The translations under genes were made by a program, and so were the position numbers. From the NCBI RefSeq assembly GCF_018390515.1, contig NZ_JAHBBK010000001.1, positions 124,001 through 188,000 on the forward strand: DNA of 64,000 nt, read 5' to 3'. The notes under the pieces were generated by a model that was given only the letters and a program-made list of their open reading frames with translations, did not search any database and was not told the origin of the DNA. Positions 7,433 through 16,828 of this stretch are shown piece by piece. How positions within the stretch are numbered: the first letter of the stretch is position 1; every line of letters starts with the position of its first letter. The stretch comes from Mucilaginibacter sp. Bleaf8 (GTDB lineage Bacteria; Bacteroidota; Bacteroidia; Sphingobacteriales; Sphingobacteriaceae).

Positions 7433-8422
7433 ATGAAAGCGATACTTAACCATTTATTTGAACACAAAACATTCAGCCGCGAGCAGTCGAAAGATATTCT
7501 GACCAATATTGCGCAGGGCAAGTACAATACCTCGCAAATGGCTGCCTTCATGACTGCCTATTGCATGCGATCCATCACTGTTGATGAACTGGAAGGCTTT
7601 CGGGATGCGATGCTGGAGCTTTGCCTGCCTGCCGATTTGGAAGCCGACCAATTGATAGACTTGTGCGGTACAGGCGGGGATGGTAAGGATACGTTCAATA
7701 TATCTACACTGGCCTCTTTTGTAGTAGCGGGTGCCGGTTACAAAGTAGCCAAGCACGGTAACTATGGGGTGTCGTCAGGTTGCGGTTCATCCAACGTAAT
7801 AGAATATCTGGGTTACCAGTTTACCAATGATATCAGCAAATTAAATAAGGGATTGGAAGAAGCGAATATTACATTTCTACATGCACCGCTTTTTCATCCG
7901 GCCATGAAAACCGTTGCGCCTATACGCCGTGAGCTGGCGGTAAAAACGTTTTTCAATATGCTGGGTCCAATGGTAAATCCGGCTAAACCAAATAATCAGA
8001 TGGTTGGTGTATACAACCTGGAACTGGCTCGGTTATATGCTTATTTATATCAAAAATCATCGGTTAATTATACTATATTGAATGCGTTGGATGGTTATGA
8101 CGAAATATCGCTGACCGGTGATTTTAAAACTTTCTCGAACAATGGGGAACGCATTAATACACTGGCAAGCTTAGGTTTTGAAAAGTTGGATGCAGGCGAA
8201 ATTACCGGTGGGCATACCGTAGCTGAATCGGCGGGTATATTCATGAAAGTGCTGAACCATGAGGGTACCGCCGCCCAACAAAATGTAGTATTGTGTAACG
8301 CTGCCCTCGCTATTAAAACCATTGATTCAACCAAAACTTTTGCCGATAGTTTTTATGAGGCAGAAGAGGCGTTGGTAAGTGGCAATGCATTGAAAAGCTT
8401 TAAACAGTTGTTAGCCAGCTAA
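7433..8422 (+). CDS. trpD: Anthranilate phosphoribosyltransferase
   Basis: This enzyme joins anthranilate to PRPP, the second committed step of tryptophan synthesis. The 329-aa product is full length. It shows the PRPP-binding GTGGDG at residues 79-84 and the KHGN...SSGCGSS segment (107-120) of the family. It is first in a tight trpD-trpF-trpB-trpA operon behind the attenuator. trpE, trpG and trpC, normally next to it, are absent from this window and must be elsewhere if the pathway is complete. The sequence GGGACTAAGGAG just upstream of the ATG contains an AAGGAG that could be a rare true Shine-Dalgarno. Confidence 0.96.
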   Translation: MKAILNHLFEHKTFSREQSKDILTNIAQGKYNTSQMAAFMTAYCMRSITVDELEGFRDAMLELCLPADLEADQLIDLCGTGGDGKDTFNISTLASFVVAGAGYKVAKHGNYGVSSGCGSSNVIEYLGYQFTNDISKLNKGLEEANITFLHAPLFHPAMKTVAPIRRELAVKTFFNMLGPMVNPAKPNNQMVGVYNLELARLYAYLYQKSSVNYTILNALDGYDEISLTGDFKTFSNNGERINTLASLGFEKLDAGEITGGHTVAESAGIFMKVLNHEGTAAQQNVVLCNAALAIKTIDSTKTFADSFYEAEEALVSGNALKSFKQLLAS

Positions 8423-8426
8423 GCAT

Positions 8427-9044
8427 ATGAAGATCAAGGTATGCGGCATGAAGGTACCCGAAAATATCCGGGATGTTGCAGGTTTAGGCCCGGATTTGAT
8501 GGGTTTTATTTGCTATAGCAAATCACCAAGATATATGGCTGATTTAAATTTTGATACGCTGCATGAGCTACCCAGCAAGCTGATAAAAACCGGAGTATTT
8601 GTAAATGAAGAGCCCGAAAAAATAAAGGCGCTGATTGCTAAGTATAAATTTAATGCAGTACAACTACACGGCAACGAAACGCCGGAAACTTGCAAAGAGC
8701 TAAAAACGGAGGTTACCGTTTTAAAAGCTTTCGGCGTAGATGATAGCTTTGATTTTAGTCAATTGAAAGCTTACGCCGACAGTGTAGATTATTTTATGTT
8801 TGATACCAAAACTGACGCTCATGGCGGATCTGGCAAAACCTTTAATTGGGGTATATTAAACAGCTACCAGTTAAACGTGCCTTTTTTTATATGCGGCGGT
8901 TTAAGTGCCGATAACGTGGCCGAAGTAAAATGCATCGAACATCCTGCTTTTTATGGTGTTGACCTGAACAGCCGGTTTGAAACCGAGCCGGGATTTAAAG
9001 ACGTAGAAAAGCTTAAGCAGGCATTTGACATACTAAGAAATTAA
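8427..9044 (+). CDS. trpF: Phosphoribosylanthranilate isomerase
   Basis: TrpF converts N-(5'-phosphoribosyl)anthranilate to CdRP by an Amadori rearrangement. The 205-aa beta/alpha barrel has the general base Cys6 in KVCGM and the general acid Asp126 in FMFDTK. The GGSGKTF phosphate loop is at 133-139 and the second phosphate site is in [11 protein letters not shown]. It starts 4 bp after trpD and ends 7 bp before trpB. It is a stand-alone TrpF rather than a TrpCF fusion, and indole-glycerol-phosphate synthase (TrpC) is not in the window. Confidence 0.96.
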   Translation: MKIKVCGMKVPENIRDVAGLGPDLMGFICYSKSPRYMADLNFDTLHELPSKLIKTGVFVNEEPEKIKALIAKYKFNAVQLHGNETPETCKELKTEVTVLKAFGVDDSFDFSQLKAYADSVDYFMFDTKTDAHGGSGKTFNWGILNSYQLNVPFFICGGLSADNVAEVKCIEHPAFYGVDLNSRFETEPGFKDVEKLKQAFDILRN

Positions 9045-9051
9045 GATATAC

Positions 9052-10233
9052 ATGAAATACACAGTTAACGACCAAGGCTATTACGGCGACTTCGGTGGGG
9101 CTTACATTCCCGAAATGCTGTACCCCAATATAGAAGAGCTGCGCCAGCAATACCTGAACATTACGGAAGATGCCGGCTTCAAGGCCGAATTTGAACAGTT
9201 GCTGAAGGATTACGTAGGTCGTCCGTCGCCGTTATATCACGCCAAACGCCTGTCCGAAAAGTACGGTGCTAATATATTTTTAAAGCGTGAGGATCTGAAC
9301 CATACCGGCTCACACAAAATCAACAACGCCATCGGCCAAATACTTTTAGCCGAACGGTTGGGTAAAAAACGCATCATTGCCGAAACGGGTGCGGGGCAGC
9401 ATGGCGTAGCCACAGCAACTGTTTGCGCGCTACGGGGCATTGAATGTGTAGTGTACATGGGCGAAGTAGATATGGAGCGCCAGGCACCTAACGTGGCCCG
9501 CATGAAAATGCTGGGTGCTCAAGTGGTTCCTGCCACTTCAGGCAGCAAAACTTTAAAAGACGCTACCAACGAAGCCATGCGCGATTGGATCAACAATCCC
9601 GAAGATACCCATTACATCATCGGCAGCGTAGTAGGGCCATACCCTTACCCTGAAATGGTTGCCCGTTTCCAGTCTATCATATCGCTTGAAGCTAAAAAGC
9701 AATTACAGGAGCATACCGGCAAACAACTGCCTGACTATGTACTGGCCTGTGTGGGTGGTGGCAGCAATGCCATGGGGATGTTCTACCATTTTTTGGATGA
9801 TGAAGAAGTTAAGCTGGTTGCTGTAGAAGCAGCCGGTAAGGGTGTGGATAGCGGGCATTCGGCCGCTACATCAGTTTTAGGCAAGGAGGGTATTTTACAT
9901 GGTAGCCGTACTATTCTGATGCAAACGGATGATGGCCAGGTTGTAGAACCGTACTCTATCTCGGCCGGCTTGGATTATCCGGGCATTGGGCCGCAGCATG
10001 CGCATTTACACAAAGTACAGCGGGCACAATATGTAAGCATTACGGATGACGAAGCTCTAAATGCCGGTTTGCTGCTTTCACAGCTGGAAGGTATTATTCC
10101 AGCCATTGAATCGGCACATGCTTTTGCCCACCTCGAAAAAATGCAGTTCCGTAAAGAGGATAATGTTATCGTCTGCCTGTCAGGCCGTGGCGATAAAGAT
10201 TTGAGCACCTACATCAAACACTTTAATTTTTAA
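9052..10233 (+). CDS. trpB: Tryptophan synthase beta chain
   Basis: TrpB condenses indole with serine using PLP. The 393-aa product is full length. The PLP-lysine is K89 in the HTGSHKIN motif, and the phosphate-binding GGGSNAMG loop lies near residue 235. The N-terminal [10 protein letters not shown] matches canonical TrpB1 (the alpha-associated form) rather than TrpB2. It pairs with TrpA, encoded 59 bp downstream; the intervening gap contains a stable hairpin without a U-tract. Confidence 0.97.
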   Translation: MKYTVNDQGYYGDFGGAYIPEMLYPNIEELRQQYLNITEDAGFKAEFEQLLKDYVGRPSPLYHAKRLSEKYGANIFLKREDLNHTGSHKINNAIGQILLAERLGKKRIIAETGAGQHGVATATVCALRGIECVVYMGEVDMERQAPNVARMKMLGAQVVPATSGSKTLKDATNEAMRDWINNPEDTHYIIGSVVGPYPYPEMVARFQSIISLEAKKQLQEHTGKQLPDYVLACVGGGSNAMGMFYHFLDDEEVKLVAVEAAGKGVDSGHSAATSVLGKEGILHGSRTILMQTDDGQVVEPYSISAGLDYPGIGPQHAHLHKVQRAQYVSITDDEALNAGLLLSQLEGIIPAIESAHAFAHLEKMQFRKEDNVIVCLSGRGDKDLSTYIKHFNF

Positions 10234-10241
10234 TATTACCA

Positions 10242-10275
10242 TTCATCGTGATGCCCTTATAAGTATCACGATGAA
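10242..10275 (+). promoter_or_regulatory. Intercistronic hairpin between trpB and trpA
   Basis: TTCATCGTGAT (10242-10252) pairs perfectly with ATCACGATGAA (10265-10275): 11 bp around a 12-nt loop. No T-run follows, so it is not a standard terminator. It occupies most of the 59-bp gap, in an operon whose other gaps are 4 and 7 bp. It could act as a processing or stability element that adjusts the trpB:trpA ratio. Confidence 0.6.
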
Positions 10276-10292
10276 AAAGAAATAAACCAACC

Positions 10293-11084
10293 ATGAGTCA
10301 CGAATCTCTTGTTGCGAACCGGTTGAACAGCATGTTCGAGGAAAAAAAGAACAACCTGTTATCCGTATACTTTACAGCCGGTTACCCCGAGCTAAACGCC
10401 ACGCTAGATATAGCCGAGGCACTCGAAAAAGCAGGTGCCGATTTTTTGGAAATCGGTTTTCCATACTCCGACCCCGTGGCAGACGGGCCAACCATTCAGC
10501 ACAGCTCTCAAAAAGCACTCGACGCCGGTATGACGCTAAACCTGCTGTTCGAGCAGCTAAAAGAATTAAGGCAGCGCATAAGCATACCTGTGCTATTGAT
10601 GGGGTACGCTAACCCGATGGTGCAATACGGTGTAGAACGCTTTTGCGCTAAGGCGGCAGAAGTAGGCGTAGATGGTGTAATTGTGCCCGACTTGCCTATG
10701 TATGAGTACGAACAGTTGTATAAAGACATCTTTGCAAAGCATAACTTGAGCAATATATTTTTAGTTACGCCGCAAACTGCCGAAGCACGCATTCGTAAAA
10801 TTGACGAGCTGAGTAATAGCTTTATATACCTTTTATCATCTGCATCCATCACTGGCCGAAGCCTTACTATATCAGACACTATTGAAAGCTACTTTCAGCG
10901 GATAAAGGATATGCAGCTTAAAAACCCAACGGTTATTGGTTTCGGTATTGCCGATAAAGCAGCTTACCAAAAAGCTACAGCATATGCCAATGGCGCCATT
11001 GTAGGCAGTGCCTTTGTAAAATTTTTAGGAACGGAAAATTATCTGGAGCGCATTCCGGAGTTTATACAGTCAATAAAAAGCTAA
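10293..11084 (+). CDS. trpA: Tryptophan synthase alpha chain
   Basis: TrpA cleaves indole-3-glycerol phosphate to indole and glyceraldehyde 3-phosphate and channels indole to TrpB. The 263-aa barrel has the catalytic pair Glu53 (FLEIGFPYSD) and Asp64 (PVADGPTIQ), and a conserved phosphate-binding GFGIAD segment near residue 215. It is last in the operon and is followed by a 20-bp stem terminator shared with the converging Sua5/YciO gene. Confidence 0.96.
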   Translation: MSHESLVANRLNSMFEEKKNNLLSVYFTAGYPELNATLDIAEALEKAGADFLEIGFPYSDPVADGPTIQHSSQKALDAGMTLNLLFEQLKELRQRISIPVLLMGYANPMVQYGVERFCAKAAEVGVDGVIVPDLPMYEYEQLYKDIFAKHNLSNIFLVTPQTAEARIRKIDELSNSFIYLLSSASITGRSLTISDTIESYFQRIKDMQLKNPTVIGFGIADKAAYQKATAYANGAIVGSAFVKFLGTENYLERIPEFIQSIKS

Positions 11085-11099
11085 GTATACACTTCCTTC

Positions 11100-11144
11100 A
11101 AAATGTAAATGCCATATCGCCTCACGATATGGCATTTACATTTT
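11100..11144. terminator. Long bidirectional terminator
   Basis: A 20-bp perfect stem (11100-11119 with 11125-11144) closes the 5-nt loop CCTCA. The arms contain AAATGTAAATGCCATATCG. T-rich sequence flanks both ends. It closes the trp operon on the plus strand. The stop codon of the converging Sua5/YciO gene (11143-11145) lies inside the stem. Confidence 0.85.
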
Positions 11145-11763
11145 ATAAGTATATTTCTAAATCTCCCTTGCCTTCACGCACTATTTCAAATTCGCCTGTG
11201 GTGCAGTCTACAACGGTTGATGCTATATTGCCGCCATAGCCGCCGTCAATCACCAAATCCACCAGGTCTTCATACTTTTCATGGATCAGTTCCGGGTCGG
11301 TGGAGTATTCAATAATGTCATCTTCATCCCGTATGGAGGTTGATAGAATAGGGTTACCTAATTGTTTTACAATCTCTCGTGCAACATTGTTATCGGGCAC
11401 ACGTATACCCACTGTTTTTTTATTAGAGCTTAATAGTTTAGGTACGTTGTTGCTGGCGTTAAAAATAAAGGTAAAAGGTCCGGGTAACGCTTTTTTCAAG
11501 ATCCGGAAGGTACTGTTATCGATAGGCTTTATATAGTCCGAAATATGGCTCAGATCATAACATATGAAAGAAAAGTTAGCTTTTTCGGGCTTGATATGGC
11601 GTAAACGCGCAATGGCCTCAATCGCTTTCTGGTTGGTAATGTCACAGCCTAGGCCGTATACGGTATCTGTTGGATAGATGATAAGGCCACCTTTGCGCAA
11701 CACTTGTACAACTTGCTCAATGGCTTTAGGGTTAGGATTTTCGGGATATATTTTAATTAGCAT
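11143..11763 (-). CDS. Sua5/YciO/YrdC/YwlC family protein, putative threonylcarbamoyl-AMP synthase
   Basis: The 206-aa product has the YrdC fold: GGLIIYPTDTVYGLGCD near residues 25-41, KKTVGIRVPD near 122 and the STSIRDEDD segment near 144. Sua5/TsaC proteins make the TC-AMP intermediate used for the t6A37 tRNA modification. This protein lacks the C-terminal Sua5 domain, and its PEKANFSFICYD segment is closer to the YciO branch, whose role is less certain. A TsaC function is therefore plausible but not proven. The protein should be cytosolic. It converges on trpA with its stop codon inside the shared terminator. Confidence 0.8.
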   Translation of the reverse strand: MLIKIYPENPNPKAIEQVVQVLRKGGLIIYPTDTVYGLGCDITNQKAIEAIARLRHIKPEKANFSFICYDLSHISDYIKPIDNSTFRILKKALPGPFTFIFNASNNVPKLLSSNKKTVGIRVPDNNVAREIVKQLGNPILSTSIRDEDDIIEYSTDPELIHEKYEDLVDLVIDGGYGGNIASTVVDCTTGEFEIVREGKGDLEIYL

Positions 11764-12001
11764 GGTAGTAATAGCAAATATAGGGTAACGATGGTTTTAC
11801 ATAGTCAGCTAATTTCCCGAATAATTAATATTTTGAATAGTATAATAAATTGTTTTAATTCATGATACCAATATATAACCGCTAATTAGCTTGTGTTTAT
11901 ATTTATTTAAGTTGTTGATATTTGGTAAGTGCTTGATGTGTAGTAGCATGCCGGCATTTATTTAATACTGATATTTTTCCGTTATATATAATAGTTTATA
12001 A

Positions 12002-14320
12002 ATGAAGTTGAGTCCGTTGCGTATTACTGCGGTTTATGTATTAGTAAGTGTGCTGTGGATTACATTAAGTGACAAGGTGCTGTTTGGTTACCCTGATGTT
12101 ACGGCAGCCAATGAACTGCATACAGTAAGTACCCTAAAGGGGGTGATATTTGTAACCGTTACGGCATTGTTACTATGGTTGTTGATGCGTATCAAGTTTA
12201 AGCACCTGAGCGAAAGTGAACGCCAGTACCGTTATATGTATGAGGGGAATAAGTTGCCAATGTGGATTTATGATTTGCAAACCCTCAAGTTTGTATCTGT
12301 AAATGATGCAGCTATTGAGCATTATGGTTACAGCAGGGAGCAATTCTTGCAGATGACCATTATGGATATCAGGCCGCCCAGCGATAAAGAAAAGGTGTTG
12401 GACGGATTAAAGTCTGTTTCCAAGAACTTAAAGCATTCCAGCAACTGGGTGCATTACAAAGCCGACGGTACACCTATTTTTGTGGATATCAGCTCACAGC
12501 AAATTTTATTTAATAATAAACTCAAAGTAATGGTTACCGCACAGGATGTAACCACTAAAGTATATTTTGAGCAAAAACTTAAATTAGTGAATGAAGATCT
12601 TCAGGAGCAAAAAGGCCGCTTAACCGAAACACAGCAAATTGCTAAAATTGGCGGCTGGGATTTTTATTTTGAAAACAAGCACCTGGCTTGGTCAGATGAG
12701 ATGTATGTAATAACAGAAACCGATCCCGCTGATCCGACCATTGAGCTATATCAACATTTCCTGAACCTTATTCATAAAGAAGACAGAGACGCACTGATTG
12801 CTGCCGTCAGAGCATCCATACAAAGGGGAAAACCAGTTGATATGACGCACCGTATAGCACTAATAAGTGGCCGGGTGCTTTTTGTAAGGCAATTGGTTCA
12901 TATTGAGTATCGGCCCAATGGTAAGCCGCACAGACTAGTTGGCTCCATGCAGGATATTACCGAGTTTAAGCAGTTAGAGCTTGAACGCAATAGTTATTTT
13001 TTGGGATTAGAAAATACGCTTGAAAGTATAAGCGAAGGGTTTTATGCGCTAAACAAGGAGTTGGTTTTTGTTAAAATCAACAAAAAGTTTGAAATGGAAA
13101 CCGGCTTAACAGCCAGTCAGGTTATTGGTAAAAAGTTAGAAGATATCTTTCCCGGTGTGGAAAGGCGAATCACCTATCAGCAATTAGTTACAGTGCTTCG
13201 GGAGAAAGTGCCGGTGAACTTTGAAGTTTGCTGGGAGAATTTTAACCGCTGGTTTGCCTTGTCGGCGTACCCGACCGAAGAAGGGCTTGCCGTTTATTTT
13301 AGGGATATTACCGAAGAAAAGAAAAAGGATGCACAACTGCAGGAAGCGCTGGACCGTTATGGTATCGTATCCAAAGCAACACAGGATGTTATATATGATC
13401 ATAATTTTGAGCTGCATACCATAACATTCAATACAAACCTGCACTTGTTAATAGGGCAAAATGCACAGAACCACAATAACAGTATATCTTGGTGGCTGTC
13501 TTTAATTCATCCTGATGATTTGGAAGTAGTGCTTCAAAGCCAAAAAGAAGTTAACCAGAAGCGGGAAACCCGGTGGCAATGTCAGCATCGCATTCGCTTT
13601 AACGATAGCTATAAATATGTTTATGCGCAGGGGTATTTCGTGTACAATGCTGCCGGTAAACCGGTAAGGATGATCGGCTCTATAAGGGATGTAGACGAGC
13701 TGCACCGCTCGAACGAAGAAAACAAGCGCTTGGCCAGCATAATTACACAGGTTAATAATATGATTGTGGTGCTGGATGGAAACCATGAAATAGCATGGGC
13801 TAACAAAGCCTTTGAAGAATATACAGGTTATACTTTTGAAGAGATGCTGGGTAAGTGTGTTGCTGATTTGGTAGGCGGCGATAAGTTATCTGCCATTGAT
13901 GCCGCTAATATGAATGAGCGAATCAATCGTCAGGAAAGCTTTTCTACCGACTTGCAACATTTCCTTAAAGATGGATCCACACAGTGGGTAAACGTAGCTT
14001 TCACGCCTCTTTTTAATGATAACGAACAGCATACCGGTTATATAGCGGTACACGAAAACATAACCGTTCGTAAAGAACGCGAAGAAAGAATATATATACA
14101 GAATAAAATACTACAGGAAATATCGTGGTTAAGCTCGCATGCATTCCGCAAGCCGGTTGCTTCTATATTGGGATTGGCCTACCTGGCAAAGGATGCACCT
14201 GTAGCTGAAAAAGACGATATTATAGGAATGATCAATGAATGTGCAGAGGAGCTTGATGAAATTGTTCACCACATAACCGATAAAATTAGTAATGAGTTTT
14301 ATCCAGGCATCTCAAATTGA
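12002..14320 (+). CDS. Membrane multi-PAS sensor ending after a DHp-like segment, no ATPase domain
   Basis: The 772-aa product starts with two hydrophobic helices (about 7-24 and 43-62), then four to five PAS repeats, several ending in PAC-like motifs (VTAQDVT, LVGSMQDITEFK, VYFRDITEEKK, MIGSIRDVDEL, YIAVHENIT). The last part resembles a histidine-kinase dimerisation/phosphoacceptor helix pair, with a candidate His713 in SSHAFRKPVASILG. Only 59 residues follow, and no N, G1, F or G2 box is present. The next 150 bp contain no missing domain in another frame. It may be a sensor needing a separate kinase, or a phosphotransfer scaffold. It is not an ordinary histidine kinase. Confidence 0.85.
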   Translation: MKLSPLRITAVYVLVSVLWITLSDKVLFGYPDVTAANELHTVSTLKGVIFVTVTALLLWLLMRIKFKHLSESERQYRYMYEGNKLPMWIYDLQTLKFVSVNDAAIEHYGYSREQFLQMTIMDIRPPSDKEKVLDGLKSVSKNLKHSSNWVHYKADGTPIFVDISSQQILFNNKLKVMVTAQDVTTKVYFEQKLKLVNEDLQEQKGRLTETQQIAKIGGWDFYFENKHLAWSDEMYVITETDPADPTIELYQHFLNLIHKEDRDALIAAVRASIQRGKPVDMTHRIALISGRVLFVRQLVHIEYRPNGKPHRLVGSMQDITEFKQLELERNSYFLGLENTLESISEGFYALNKELVFVKINKKFEMETGLTASQVIGKKLEDIFPGVERRITYQQLVTVLREKVPVNFEVCWENFNRWFALSAYPTEEGLAVYFRDITEEKKKDAQLQEALDRYGIVSKATQDVIYDHNFELHTITFNTNLHLLIGQNAQNHNNSISWWLSLIHPDDLEVVLQSQKEVNQKRETRWQCQHRIRFNDSYKYVYAQGYFVYNAAGKPVRMIGSIRDVDELHRSNEENKRLASIITQVNNMIVVLDGNHEIAWANKAFEEYTGYTFEEMLGKCVADLVGGDKLSAIDAANMNERINRQESFSTDLQHFLKDGSTQWVNVAFTPLFNDNEQHTGYIAVHENITVRKEREERIYIQNKILQEISWLSSHAFRKPVASILGLAYLAKDAPVAEKDDIIGMINECAEELDEIVHHITDKISNEFYPGISN

Positions 14321-14427
14321 TGAATTTAATCAATGTATTTCTTCGTAGTACAACTTATATCTGATTCAATAATGGTAATTATTTTAACCAGTTAAGTTTA
14401 AGGAGGACTTTAATCTGGTCAAATAAC

Positions 14428-14458
14428 AAAAAAGGGAACCATAAAGGTTCCCTTTTTT
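14428..14458. terminator. Bidirectional intrinsic terminator
   Basis: A 13-bp stem (14428-14440 with 14446-14458; core AAGGGAACC/GGTTCCCTT) closes a 5-nt loop and is flanked by A and T runs. It separates the PAS gene from the converging sucC gene. Confidence 0.88.
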
Positions 14459-14479
14459 TATAATAGCTGTTAAGTAAGC

Positions 14480-15670
14480 TTATGCTAAAACTTCTTTAAC
14501 ACGCTCTGCAGCTTCTTTTAACAGGATAGCCGAGAATACTTCTAAACCAGAGTTATCAATCAATTCTTTAGCTTCCTCAGCGTTTGTGCCTTGTAAGCGA
14601 ACGATGATAGGCACCGGGATGTTACCAATTTCCTGATAAGCATCAATTACACCTTGTGCAACACGGTCGCAACGTACAATACCACCGAAGATGTTGATCA
14701 GGATAGCTTTTACGTTAGGATCTTTCAGAATTATGTTGAAAGCAGCCTTAACGGTTTGTGCATTTGCAGTACCACCTACGTCCAGGAAGTTTGCAGGCTC
14801 ACCGCCGGCAATCTTAATGATGTCCATAGTAGCCATTGCTAAACCAGCACCATTTACCATACAACCTACGTTACCATCTAATTTAACGTAGTTAAGGTTT
14901 GAGCGGCTGGCTTCAACTTCCATCGGATCCTCTTCTGATTCATCGCGCATGGCAGCATAATCAGCATGACGGTACAATGCGTTGTCATCCAGGTTTACTT
15001 TAGCATCAACAGCTAAAATTTTATTATCTGATGTTTTCAGAACCGGGTTGATTTCAAACTGAGAGGAGTCGGTAGCATCGTAAGCTTTGTAAAGCGCGGT
15101 GATAAATTTCACCATATCTTTGAAAGCATCGCCTGATAAGCCCAGGTTAAAGGCAATTTTACGTGCCTGAAAACCTTGTAAACCTACTTTAGGATCAATC
15201 TCTTCTTTGTGAATTAAGTGCGGGGTAGAGTGTGCAACTTCTTCAATATCCATACCGCCTTCGGTAGAGTACATGATGATGTTACGGCCTTTTGCACGGT
15301 CAAGCAATACGCTCATGTAAAACTCTTTGGTTTCACTTGCACCTGGGTAATAAACATCCTGAGCAACCAGTACTTTGTTTACTTTTTTACCTTCAGGTCC
15401 GGTTTGCGGCGTAACCAGCTGCATGCCTAAAATAGCGCCTGCTTTTTCTTTAACCTCATCCAGGTTCTTGGCCAGCTTAACACCACCGCCTTTACCGCGG
15501 CCTCCGGCATGGATCTGGGCTTTAACAACAACCCAGTCTGAACCGAAATCTTCTTTCATTTTTTGGGCGGCTGCAACAGCCTCTTCCACAGTGTCGGCAA
15601 CAATGCCTTCCTGTACTCTTACGCCAAAGCTTTTTAGAATGGCTTTACCCTGATATTCGTGAATATTCAT
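14480..15670 (-). CDS. sucC: Succinyl-CoA synthetase (ADP-forming) beta subunit
   Basis: SucC and SucD interconvert succinyl-CoA and succinate with formation of ATP or GTP in the TCA cycle. The 396-aa product begins with the canonical MNIHEYQGKAIL. It has the ATP-grasp domain, including the VKAQIHAGGRGKGGGV glycine-rich loop, and the C-terminal CoA-ligase domain with FGGIVRCDRVAQGV. Length is normal. sucD is not adjacent on either side, so the two subunits are encoded apart, which is common in this phylum. The gene stands alone between a terminator and the divergent ABC gene. Confidence 0.96.
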   Translation of the reverse strand: MNIHEYQGKAILKSFGVRVQEGIVADTVEEAVAAAQKMKEDFGSDWVVVKAQIHAGGRGKGGGVKLAKNLDEVKEKAGAILGMQLVTPQTGPEGKKVNKVLVAQDVYYPGASETKEFYMSVLLDRAKGRNIIMYSTEGGMDIEEVAHSTPHLIHKEEIDPKVGLQGFQARKIAFNLGLSGDAFKDMVKFITALYKAYDATDSSQFEINPVLKTSDNKILAVDAKVNLDDNALYRHADYAAMRDESEEDPMEVEASRSNLNYVKLDGNVGCMVNGAGLAMATMDIIKIAGGEPANFLDVGGTANAQTVKAAFNIILKDPNVKAILINIFGGIVRCDRVAQGVIDAYQEIGNIPVPIIVRLQGTNAEEAKELIDNSGLEVFSAILLKEAAERVKEVLA

Positions 15671-15842
15671 GTCTTGTGAAGAATTTGCGGTAAATCTACA
15701 ATTTCAGTTTTATTAAAAAAATCCGAATGCCGTTTTTATGCAAATAGCTATGGCTGGTCACTATAACAGGCAGGGAAGCTCAGGATGCAAGGAACAATAA
15801 GTAAGCATTATACAGGTCATTTGGGCAGGCCTACTTTTTTCC

Positions 15843-15850
15843 TATTTTTG
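15843..15850 (+). promoter_or_regulatory. -7 promoter box directly before the ABC gene start
   Basis: TATTTTTG matches TAnnTTTG exactly and ends 3 nt before the ATG at 15854. The upstream in-frame ATG at 15785 would put this box inside the gene. The downstream ATG with a leaderless or near-leaderless transcript is therefore the better model. Confidence 0.5.
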
Positions 15851-15853
15851 CAT

Positions 15854-16507
15854 ATGCTTAAAGCACTGTCTATCCAAAAATCATACGGCAAGCTGCAAAT
15901 ACTAAAAGGGGTAGACCTTGAGGTGGCGCAGGGCGAAATTGTTACCATAGTTGGCGCTTCGGGCGCTGGCAAAAGTTCTTTGCTAAATATTATCGGTACG
16001 CTGGATAAGCCCGATGCCGGACAGATTTTTTTGGATGATCTGGAGGTAAGCCGCCTTAACAGTAAGCAACTGAGTGCTTTTCGCAATACAAAAATTGGTT
16101 TTATTTTTCAGTTTCACCACCTGCTGGCCGAGTTTAACGCAATCGAGAATGTTTGCATACCAGCCTTTATTGCCGGTGTTGCAAAGGCAGAAGCGGAAAC
16201 CCGTGCAGAAGAGCTATTGAAAAAGCTTGGCCTGGGCGATCGGGTACACCATAAGCCTAATCAACTTTCGGGAGGGGAGCAGCAGCGTGTTGCCGTAGCC
16301 CGTGCACTGATCAATAAGCCGGCTTTAATATTGGCTGATGAACCATCTGGTAACCTCGACTCGGCAAATGCACGCGAACTGCATGAGCTGTTTGTTGACC
16401 TGCGTAATGAGTTTAACCAAACGTTTATCATTGTTACGCACAATGAAGAACTGGCCAACCTTTCGGACCGTAAGGTGACGATGAAAGACGGCCTGATTGT
16501 TTCTTAA
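15854..16507 (+). CDS. ABC transporter ATP-binding protein, LolD/MacB-like
   Basis: Starting at 15854 the protein is 217 aa ([12 protein letters not shown]). It has Walker [10 protein letters not shown], the Q-loop FIFQFHHLL, the signature [15 protein letters not shown] and Walker [13 protein letters not shown]. The sequence DEPSGNLD and the [16 protein letters not shown] stretch are typical of LolD and MacB ATPases, which power lipoprotein release or type I efflux through LolC/E- or MacB-like permeases. No permease gene is adjacent, so the partner must be encoded elsewhere. An alternative start at 15785 adds 23 residues without family similarity and overlaps a promoter box. Confidence 0.88.
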   Translation: MLKALSIQKSYGKLQILKGVDLEVAQGEIVTIVGASGAGKSSLLNIIGTLDKPDAGQIFLDDLEVSRLNSKQLSAFRNTKIGFIFQFHHLLAEFNAIENVCIPAFIAGVAKAEAETRAEELLKKLGLGDRVHHKPNQLSGGEQQRVAVARALINKPALILADEPSGNLDSANARELHELFVDLRNEFNQTFIIVTHNEELANLSDRKVTMKDGLIVS

Positions 16508-16525
16508 CAATACCATTTATTTATA

Positions 16526-16828
16526 GTGAATATCCTGATAACTGCAGCCAGTTCGGCTAAAGCTCACCAACTAAAGCGCGAGCTGAATTCTACTGAAATA
16601 CTTTTGGGCGATTACCTGGACTTGCCGGATGTGATGCTAAAATCGGGCAGAATGTTGAAACTGCCCAGCCCACAAGCTGATACTTACCCGCACCAAATGC
16701 TGGCCTTTTGCCTGGACAATCATATTGACACCGTTTACCTGCTTAACGCTACAGAGGCTGTACAGTTGCAGCCTGCCGAACAATTATTTGATGAATACGG
16801 AATTAAGCTGATCCCTGCTCATGGTTAA
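16526..16828 (+). CDS. Small conserved-looking protein, possible pre-ATP-grasp/Rossmann fold
   Basis: The 100-aa product starts with GTG. The N-terminus NILITAASSAKAHQLKREL and the later HIDTVYLLNATEAVQL strand-helix pattern resemble the N-terminal Rossmann-like domain that precedes ATP-grasp domains, or the start of an epimerase-like fold. No catalytic motif is present and the rest of such an enzyme is missing. It lies 18 bp after the ABC gene and overlaps the HAD-like gene by 8 bp, so the three are probably one transcript. I do not recognise a named family, and the function is unknown. Confidence 0.65.
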   Translation: MNILITAASSAKAHQLKRELNSTEILLGDYLDLPDVMLKSGRMLKLPSPQADTYPHQMLAFCLDNHIDTVYLLNATEAVQLQPAEQLFDEYGIKLIPAHG

